A stretch of 64,000 nt of DNA, taken from the NCBI RefSeq assembly GCF_932526225.1, contig NC_064040.1:10007856-10071855 (forward strand). Direction: 5' to 3'. Both the position numbers and the translations under genes were made by a program. Every line of letters begins with the position of its first letter. Positions within the stretch are counted from its first letter, which is position 1. Origin of the DNA: Nematostella vectensis (taxonomy: Eukaryota > Cnidaria > Anthozoa > Actiniaria > Edwardsiidae). This document shows, piece by piece, positions 56,454 through 64,000 of this stretch. Under the pieces are notes generated by a model, which worked only from the letters and a program-made list of their open reading frames with translations, searched no databases and was not told the DNA's origin.

Positions 56454-57056
56454 TAGACAAAGTTCTCACGCTGTGCGAGGTCGAAATTAAAGCGACTTGC
56501 AATGTTTATTATTTCTGAAACCAAAAATTTCATTAACTAGAAACTCGTCTCGCCGATTCAGCTGGATAATGCTTCCGTTGTAAGTTCTTTACTGTCTGTT
56601 ATTTATGCCGTCTAATATAAAGCCGAGTCTGTCTGTTTTATGCCGTCTAATATAAAGACCAGTCTAAGACAACTTTGATCAGCGCGAAGGTAAAAATTAT
56701 ATCGATGTAACACTTCTTCCATGAAAGTAAATCTAAATAGTATACTATTTAGGATTTCATAGACATAGTGTAAGCATTCTTCTTTAATCAAATGAATTCT
56801 TTAAAAAAAATATTTGATAATTTTACTCAACTAAGATTTCGATTTAAAATTTTGCATCACACAAATTGCATGGTTTGTCAACATTAATCGCTCTTACCTG
56901 AAAGTTTTTTGTGCCCGCTAATTCTATGAAGAATTGGCTGAGCTCTGGCTATTGCATCTTCTTTTATATGGTGAAGGTCAGAGAGCGTTTCAGCTATAGC
57001 GACATTTTATCAACCAGCTATAATATGACAGTTCGGCCTTCGGGCAATAATTTCAT
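56454..57056. other. Unassigned AT-rich sequence
   Basis: Only a 30-bp direct repeat was noticed (TTATGCCGTCTAATATAAAG at about 56603 and 56639). No gene. Confidence 0.4.
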
Positions 57057-57352
57057 TTATTAACTTCCGCGAACGCTGTTTCTTAGCGGAGCTAAGCGAG
57101 CGCCGCATGAGCGGAGCCCCATACCTAAGAAAAAGTGGTAACAAATATTGGTAACCCATCGACTCGAGTTCTCGTGACGCGATGTCCGTCCGTCCCTTAC
57201 GATGCTTTTAAGGGACGGACGGACGTCGCGTCATGAAAACTCGAGTCGATGGGTTACCAATATTTGTTACCACTTTTTCTTAGGTATGGGGCTCCGCTCA
57301 TGCGGCGCTCGCTTAGCTCCGCTAAGAAACAGCGCTCGCGGAAGTTTATAAA
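57057..57352. repeat. Near-perfect 296-bp palindrome
   Basis: Left arm 57057-57199 and right arm 57209-57352 are almost exact inverse copies (for example CGACTCGAGTTCTCGTGACG against CGTCATGAAAACTCGAGTCG), separated by a 9-base loop CGATGCTTT. Arm differences are few. It would form a very stable hairpin as DNA or RNA. No frame of interest. Confidence 0.95.
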
Positions 57353-57379
57353 CCAAATTTGGCAGGTGTTATGTATGTC

Positions 57380-58080
57380 AAGGGAGGTGCAAAACTGTGG
57401 TCACGTGATTTGTGACGTCATCGATAACGCCACTAGAAGCAAAAATATGCTGACGAAATTAAAGAAATATTTATATTTCACGAAGGAAGCATAATATGGC
57501 AACCAAACTCGGTAGGTGAGTGAGTGGTCACGTGATTTGTGACGTTATCGAGGACGTCACTAAAATCAAAACTATTTCGATTTCATTAAGAAGAAAAATA
57601 TCCATATCTCATGAAAAAAAACATCATATAACAACCAATCTTGGTATATGTCATGAAGGTGTCAAGGAAGTGCACCAATATGGTCACGTGATTGTGAAGT
57701 CATCAAACTGACGTCACTAGAAGCAAAAATATGCTGACGTCATCAAAAAAATATGTTTCAAGTGGGGTACAATGAGATTTCTGTTTTTGGACGACGTCAA
57801 CGATTTCACAGATCACGCGACCAGCTTGTTATGCCCCCTTCCCCCCACATCTACATGACACATAACAAGTGTAGTTGTAATACGATGTTCCGGCGTCAGG
57901 GTACGTACTCTTAATTTATTGACGTCATCGATGACGTCACGTGATCATCTCATTGCACCCACTTGAGACATACATCACACCTACCGAGTTTTGTTGTCAC
58001 ACGATGTCTTTTTTAATGAAATATTTTTTGTATTTTGATGACGTCAGCATATTTATTATTAGAAAACATGTTTCGTGGAG
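57380..58080. mobile_element. Complex inverted/direct repeat cluster rich in CRE-like motifs
   Basis: The motif GGTCACGTGATTTGTGACGT recurs at about 57399, 57527 and, altered, 57680, followed each time by CACTA(G)AAGCAAAAATATG or similar. The inverse (GATGACGTCACGTGATCATC) lies at about 57930-57950, and CAAGTGGGGTACAATGAGAT (57759) pairs with ATCTCATTGCACCCACTTG (about 57945-57963). The cluster probably forms one larger foldback element with the palindrome to its left. TGACGTCA is the CREB/ATF palindrome. Confidence 0.7.
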
Positions 58081-58729
58081 CGATTTTGCCTCATTTCTTC
58101 GCAGTTTTCTTGGCCGGTAACATGATTCGTATTTCAATCAGACATTCGGGGAAATATGAAGAGCATTGTACTCTGGAAAGAAGCACCTAAAATGGGGAGA
58201 AGAGGAAAGGAAGACAGTAAGAAAAGACATTGCAGAAAATAATATGTTTTTGTAAGTTCTGTACTGAAAAATAGCACACAACAAAGCAGGACATTAGAAC
58301 TAAACATAAGCAGAAACCATCAGGTGCCTATTTGCTGTTGTACATCTGTTCAAGAATTAACCAAAAATCCATAAAGTGTTTTGACATTTACCTGAGCAGG
58401 AAGAAAATTTGGTGTGGTGGGCAGGTAAGGGGATGTTCAGCCCCCAGTTGACTTCTCTTTCTTATTTGAGAGAAAGTCAATTTGTTTTTATTATCTTTTT
58501 ACCCAATTTAATAGTTGATCAATCCATGTTTACCATGATCAGCATTCGGCAACTGACCCCATTTTCATAAGATATTTCAGCGGTATCCAGGAGTGTGCAA
58601 GTGAAACTTTGATATTACATTATCTAAGGTGGTCATTACCTTGGGTCCTTTCTCTGGTGCCATCCTGCTGTTAGTACCAGACTTCTTGATCCAAGACAAT
58701 GAAAAGCTAAGGGAATTTGTCAACTTACC
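58081..58729. other. Unassigned sequence
   Basis: No gene or repeat recognised. Confidence 0.4.
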
Positions 58730-59269
58730 CTAACCCTGTCTGTCATTTATAAGTATACTAAACAGAGTAATAGGTACACCATTTTGAATAGGGAGTATAG
58801 TGCAGTCAATTTGATTTCTAAGAGAACACTTGGTCATTAGACCTTTGTGCCCTCTTTCTAATTTATCAGATGTGCAACACTTACTATTTGTCTGTACAAA
58901 ACAAGGAAGTGGTATACAATAAAAGAAAACATTTGTTTCAATATTTGTTTTTATAGTGCATAACTGCCTCACAGAAACTGTACAAAACCCTTTGTACAAT
59001 GTCTCAGCTTGTATACTTACACATATATTTACACCAAACCACTGAAGGGTTACTAAAGAAATGCCTGATATCCATCTAAGTGAGTTGGAGCCATAATTGA
59101 GTCTATCTTTCAACTTTTTGGACCAGAATGCACCTGTATAGTATTTTGTTTTTATCTTGCAATCTATGATGACTACAAATAATGTAGAAATAATAACAAT
59201 TGAATTAGCTTTTGTTTCTATTTGTCCATAAAAGGTTTGGGTCCTTAGTTTTATAAAGGGTTTATCCAA
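58730..59269 (-). CDS. Open frame of 179 codons, unknown
   Basis: Long for AT-rich non-coding DNA and therefore listed. I recognise no domain. It is cysteine-containing (about nine Cys in the second half) with a hydrophobic stretch near residues 24-40 (SIVIISTLFVVIID). The end is followed by GTTAGGGTAAGT, so it could be an exon with a donor at its 3' end. It could equally be chance. Confidence 0.25.
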   Translation of the reverse strand: MDKPFIKLRTQTFYGQIETKANSIVIISTLFVVIIDCKIKTKYYTGAFWSKKLKDRLNYGSNSLRWISGISLVTLQWFGVNICVSIQAETLYKGFCTVSVRQLCTIKTNIETNVFFYCIPLPCFVQTNSKCCTSDKLERGHKGLMTKCSLRNQIDCTILPIQNGVPITLFSILINDRQG

Positions 59270-60224
59270 ACATATGTTTTATACTTTATAAGTTAGTTAT
59301 ACAAAATAGAGACATGACTTTTACTGTTTTCATTCAATGGATATCCCCCCTGTATCTACACTTGCTTTTACTGTAAGAATGAAGTCTTGCACTGAATGGA
59401 TAAAAGAGAAAGCAGTGCACTTCACTCGTGCAATTTGCTCAATGCCTCAATGGTTCGAGCCGCTCATAGGCTGATAAGCCTTGTTGTACGAAAAACATGT
59501 CCGCGAAGCTTTCATTAAATACTTCGAAAAGGGACACAAAAGAAAATAATGTCAACAAAATGTGTGCGGTGCAGGCAATAATAACCAAATTCGCTTGAGC
59601 TTCTTTTTCATTAAAAATCCTTATCTTGCTGCCGTTAAAACTTCTGAAAAAGAAGGGCTCATCGGTAAATTGTGCACAACATTTGTAAAACAGTTGGGTC
59701 TATTCCATAGCGCAATCGATCAAAATTCTTCAGATTTCATTTATTTTTTCGTATATGGCTAGAGCATCATGAGTCATGTTCACACACAAAGTTATAGACT
59801 GTTTGCGCATGCGCAGACTTACAGTACGCGAATTTTTGGCGCGCGCACAAGCAAAATTTGCATATAAATATTTTAATTATTTATCTAGATTGAGATTAAA
59901 AGAATGAGCTTAAACTTTGAAAGTACTAAATTGATTAGATTTATATAGAAACCAAAAATACTACTTTTGTGTTGAAATCATTGAATTATTGAATGCAAAC
60001 TCTTTGTGCTATGAGCAACTTTTTCGGGATCCAGAATTTGTATTAAAAGATTATTTACCAAGCGCTTGACACTAATTTCGCTACCGATTTGGCCTTCCAG
60101 TGGAAGAAGCAGCCGCCATCTTGGCAGCGGAAACCTCCCTTCAAGAAACAATGTTGATTCTACATGCGTGCTGGATCGGGGTGCAGCCACTGTTTGGGTT
60201 GCCTTTGGCAAAGAGTCAGCGGTC
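59270..60224. other. Unassigned sequence
   Basis: No gene recognised. A plus-strand frame of 70 codons and a minus-strand frame of 96 codons overlap at 59978-60278 without a family signature. Confidence 0.4.
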
Positions 60225-60466
60225 AACAGGGAGTTTTCCGAGCGATTGAAAACAAGCTCGTGTAACACAAATATATAAATATGGTCCTAAGACTGATATG
60301 GATGATTATCGACCTATCTCCGTAATATCGGTTGTTGCAAAATTATTTGAACGAGTTGGTTTCAATCAACTTTATAGCTTCTTTGATAGCAATGAACTCC
60401 TTGTTGGCCAACAGTCGGTCTTCCGGCCACTCTTTTACGGCTCTACTAGAAGCCGCCATTCGAGTC
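60225..60466 (+). mobile_element. CR1-like reverse-transcriptase fragment, interrupted by the LTR element
   Basis: The frame reads GSFPSD, a TGA where a Trp codon is expected, KQARVTQIYKYGPKT and DMDDYRPISVISVVAKLFER. After one frame change it reads HSFTALLEAA near 60440. This is the standard LINE RT fingers region. The similarity stops exactly where the LTR of the Ty3-type element begins, so the LTR element inserted into an already resident LINE copy. Confidence 0.8.
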
Positions 60467-60696
60467 TGGAATCAAAGAGGGGTTTGGAATATCTCTAGCT
60501 CAGCATATAACAAGACAACTGCTCACTTCGGTTCGTACTGTAGACTAACTTAATTCTTTAATTCAGATAATTATATAGTATACACCTTTGACCTTATATG
60601 GCATAACAATCACTTGTCACGCAATCATTACATACATGATCAATTACATCATCACTAGTGTTAATCCTATAAATATCTTAATGCTAATACACTACA
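60467..60696 (-). mobile_element. 3' LTR of a Ty3-type retrotransposon (about 230 bp)
   Basis: On the minus strand it begins TGTAGTGTATTAGC directly behind a polypurine tract (AAAAAGGGGAGGGA, 60697-60710) and ends TTGATTCCA at 60467. TG...CA ends and the flanking broken LINE support the limits. The partner LTR is outside the window, so target-site duplication could not be checked. Confidence 0.7.
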
Positions 60697-60853
60697 TCCC
60701 TCCCCTTTTTGCTAATGGAATGTAGGACTTAAATGAATAACCTAAATCAACTACAAATATAAAAGTAATCACAACAACTAGGGAAAATCAAATAATGCGT
60801 AACCATGCACGTGAGCTCATGATAATCAATCACTTAAATAATACATAGAAAAT

Positions 60854-61339
60854 CTACTGATACACGAGATAGTCGTTCAACCGTGCTGGAGGCTGGCGGG
60901 CTCGAACACTTGTGCGTATCGAAGGCGGTTCGGGAGGTTGGTCTACAGGAAGGTTGCTTTCTATAGGGTCTTGGATTAATTGTGGGTTACCCTGGTTCTC
61001 CTTACTTACCTTCTCACTGGTTGCCTCTGGCACATTCTTAGCGCATTGAACGTTTCGCCTTAGCGTGCCTTCAGTCTCACTTTCGCAAACAATATCAGAA
61101 CCATTCTTACTTACCACTTTGTACTTTTCTGGTCTAAAGTTTGGCTCTAACTTTCCTTGTTGTTCATTCCTCATTAACACTGTATCTCCCTCTTTAATCT
61201 CACTCTCTTTAGCCTTCTTGTCGGCATGCTTCTTCAGCTTTAGCTTGTATTCTCTATCCCTGTCTCTAGCTAATTCAGGATCACTAGCTGTAAAGTCTAG
61301 CTGGGGAAGCTTTGTGCGCATTTCTCGCCCAAACATCAA
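60854..61339 (-). pseudogene. Ty3-type integrase C-terminal region, separated by a frameshift
   Basis: Contains the integrase tail with the small beta-barrel typical of these elements (EGDTVLMRNEQQGKLEPNF, then EKYKVVSKNGSDIV) and a Pro-rich end. A frame break in an (AG)n run at about 61410-61420 disconnects it from the integrase core upstream. Confidence 0.8.
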
Positions 61340-62070
61340 CGAAAATGGGGTACACCCTGTTCCCGTGTGTGGCGTAGATCGGTATGCCGCAACAAACTTC
61401 CTAAACTCTCTCTCTGCATGTCTGCCTTCTCCTGAGTAGCTATCTTTAACACCTTCAATATCGACCGGTTAGTTCTCTCTACCAAACCGTTTGCCTGGGG
61501 CCAAAGTGGAGTCGTAGAAAGCCATTTCACCCCACCTGCCCTGAGAAATGTCTGGAACTCACCTGAGATAAATTGCGGACCGTTATCCGTCCTCAACACT
61601 TCTGGATACCCATACCTAGCAAATGTTGCATCTAAGAATTCGATAATGTTCTCTGCCTTAGTCGATCTCAACATAGCTGCCTCAAAATATCGACTGAAAT
61701 AATCGATGATGACAATCACATACCTACCATCGGGGAGCGGTCCAAGAAGATCCGTACTACAAAATTGCCATGGTCCTTTAGGCATTTCGGTCGTAACGAT
61801 AGGTACCGGTGGATCATAGCTCGACACTAGCTGACATAACTCACATGATTTGCACATAGACTCAACACCCTTGTCCATGCCTAACCACCAAACCTTACTC
61901 CGAAGCCTCTGCTTACACTTGACAATTCCTTGATGACCCTCGTGTGCTAATTTTAACACTCGATCTCGTAGGTCTGAGGGTATGAAAATCCGATTTCCAC
62001 GCAAAATCACACCATCGCACTCACTCACTCTCCTCTCAGTGACTTCACACTTGCTGCACACTTGTCCCAC
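61336..62070 (-). pseudogene. Ty3-type integrase core
   Basis: Zinc-binding HHCC region (GHQGIVKCKQ ... CKSCELCQ), then the catalytic triad in CSTDLLGPL, LRTDNGPQF and NGLVERTNRS. The 5' end overlaps the end of the RT/RNase H frame in another frame, and the 3' end runs out of frame in the (AG)n run, so this copy cannot make an intact polyprotein as it stands. Confidence 0.88.
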
Positions 62071-63962
62071 TTACCTGTTTTCAAAGCTTCCTTCATGTTT
62101 TCGACACTATCGCAGTTATCTGAACTGGTTTTAATCTCTTCCCATGACATTGCAATCGGTATAGCTTCCCTCACTACCGCTGCAATATAATCTCCTGTGT
62201 CATCCACTTTAGTGCTTTCTCTGGGACCTCTACTTAACCTAGACATCGGGTCTGCGATGTTAGACTCACCTGGCTTGTACTGTAGCTCAAAGTCAAATGG
62301 CTCTAACCTCAAGCTCCATCTCTCTAGCCTAGGCGTTGATTTGGAATTCGCGTTGTTAAACACGTGAGTGAGCGGCTTGGGATCTGTTATGAGTTTGAAC
62401 TTTGTACCTAATAAATGCATCTGGAAGTGTTCACAAGCCCATACTAATGACAGTGCTTCGCGTTCTGTCTGAGAATATCTCTTTTCCACATCTGTTAGAC
62501 TTCTATGCCCATACGCTACTACTCGGTTCTCACCTGCTTTTCTCTGGACTAGGACAGCTCCTAATCCCACTGGACTCGCATCAGCGATCACGGTCGTTTC
62601 GCTCTCTCTATCAAAATATGCTAACGTCTCACTAGCACTCATCAGCCTTTTCATGTCGCGAAAACTGTCTTCCTGTTTCTGGGTCCATTCAAATGGAACC
62701 GATTGGCGCGTTAATGCTCTAAGTGGAGCGGACAGGGTGGCTAGATCCGGAATGTAACGACCGACATACTGTACCAGACCTAGGAATCCCCTTAATTCTG
62801 ACACATTCATTGGGGCCCGGGCGTTTACTATTGCCTCGACCTTACCTGGGTCGGCTGATACCCCGTTGTCAGAGATAACATGCCCTAAAAACGTGATCGA
62901 ACTTAATCCGAACTGACACTTACCTGGATTGAGTGTCAACCCGCTTTCCGACAAACGTGACATAACACTCAATAAACGCTCTTTGTGTTGGCGTTCGTCT
63001 TTACCGAAAACAACAATATCGTCAGCTAAGTTTAACACTCCAGGTAACCCTGCAAGAACCTTCTGAATTGTGTACTGAAACAACTCAGGAGCGCATGAAA
63101 TCCCCATACCAAGCCTTTTCATTCTGAATAAACCCACATGAGTAACAAAGGTCGTGATTTCGCGAGATTCTTTGTCCAACTCTAGCTGAAAAAATCCTTG
63201 CTTTAAATCTAACTTAGAAAATACCTTGGACCCGTTCAATGCTGCTAGCATTTCCTGCATAGTGGGAATGGGGTACCTCTCCCGAATTATTGCTTCATTG
63301 ACCTTCCTGAAGTCAATACACATTCGCAAATCACCGTCCGATTTGGGAACTACAACAATAGGGCTTACCCAACGTGAACCAACCCCCTCTACCGACTCTA
63401 TGATATCTTCGGCTTCCAGCCTTTCCAGCAAAGTTGCCACTTTATCTCGGTATCCGAAAGGCAATCTGCGCACCGGTTGCGCTACAGGCTCACGATCAGG
63501 GTCTACATGTATCTTAACCTTAGTACCCTTAAGTTTACCCACCCCATCGAAACACTGAGTGAACTTCGACTTAATTTCCGTCTCTAGACTGGCGTGACAC
63601 TTTTGACCTGTGACGGAATTGACATGAAGTAATCGTAACTCATTAGCGGTTTTGTTACTTATCAAATTGTTGACAGATGCTTTTCCATTAAACACGTAAA
63701 AAATAGCGAGAGCTTTGTTATCATTTACAGTAATTTCCGCTTCAAACTCTCCTTTCAATTTCAAAGGCACCGATTGCCCAAAAGCAAATAACTTTTTGGT
63801 AGTCTTCCTAAGTACCACATCACGTTTGATCTTATTATACAATTGATTAGAAACTATGTTAGCGGCAGCTCCTGAATCAATGATAAAATTAAATACCATA
63901 CCCCTAATCTCTGCCTCGCACGTGGGCGCTTCCTTTACGTTTCTAACCTCTACGGAAAACAA
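62025..63962 (-). pseudogene. Ty3-type pol: protease, reverse transcriptase, RNase H
   Basis: 645 codons without interruption. Aspartic protease motif FIIDSGAAANIV near residue 31; RT from about residue 165 (RWVSPIVVVPKSDGDLRMCI, KLDLKQGFFQ, catalytic LADDIVVFG, FLGHVISDNG); RNase H with TVIADASPVGLGAVLV, TDPKPL and ESNIADPMSR. The polymerase signature is LADD, seen in several metazoan Ty3 lineages. Gag and the 5' LTR lie beyond 64000. A frame change to the integrase at 62025-62070 may be a mutation. Confidence 0.92.
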
Positions 63963-64000
63963 ATGTGTTACCGCCTTTTCCTGTTTGGTATCGGCGTGCT

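Overview
This is animal nuclear DNA: spliced genes with GT..AG introns, dense minisatellites, foldback elements, and CR1-type and Ty3-type retroelements. Intron-rich conserved genes, a Shaw-like voltage-gated K+ channel gene and an AT-rich background full of small palindromic elements fit a cnidarian, most likely a sea anemone such as Nematostella. The species is an inference; no match could be run.

Layout. (1) 1-16141, plus strand: the 3' part of RALGAPB, the non-catalytic beta subunit of the Ral GTPase-activating complex. Seventeen exons join in phase and give 792 residues ending at a stop codon. Its introns carry a 14-bp minisatellite family, a 42-bp minisatellite of about 52 copies, two fragments of CR1-like retrotransposons (one with a 2A-like motif) and several MITEs. 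(2) 18343-23223, minus strand: complete DNAL1 (axonemal dynein light chain 1), ten exons, 193 residues, converging on RALGAPB. (3) 23224-31450: intergenic space with a 22-bp minisatellite, a 60-bp GC-rich array, a 320-bp tandem duplication and a stray copy of a RALGAPB exon end. (4) 31539-47408, plus strand: a Kv channel gene in five coding exons, 857 residues, with a full T1 domain, six membrane segments, a GYGD pore and a tail of about 430 residues. Its S4 and S6 are degenerate in the way expected of a modulatory (electrically silent) subunit. (5) 49260-50444, minus: a single-exon gene for an unrecognised disordered/coiled-coil protein. (6) 53630-54758, minus: a small multi-exon gene found here by splicing three short exons; it has the His and Cys boxes of an LRAT/NlpC-P60-like papain-fold protein. 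(7) 52811-58075: several large foldback elements. (8) 60225-64000: a CR1-like reverse-transcriptase fragment interrupted by a decayed Ty3-type LTR retrotransposon on the minus strand, which runs off the window.

Main discovery. Four tandem arrays, in two unrelated genes, begin at an exon end, and their repeat unit contains the last bases of that exon plus its 5' splice site. They lie after RALGAPB exons at 1645-1716 and 7268-7359 and after Kv exons at 37022-37243 and 41415-41765. Each array is therefore a ladder of about 5 to 130 potential splice donors. In three of the four the period is a multiple of three (42, 42/43 and 24 bp), the junction is phase 0, and long stretches are open in the exon's frame. 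Use of a later donor would add whole peptide repeats to the protein. A displaced copy of another RALGAPB exon end with its donor and the start of its minisatellite, at 29156-29305, shows that such junction segments can also move.
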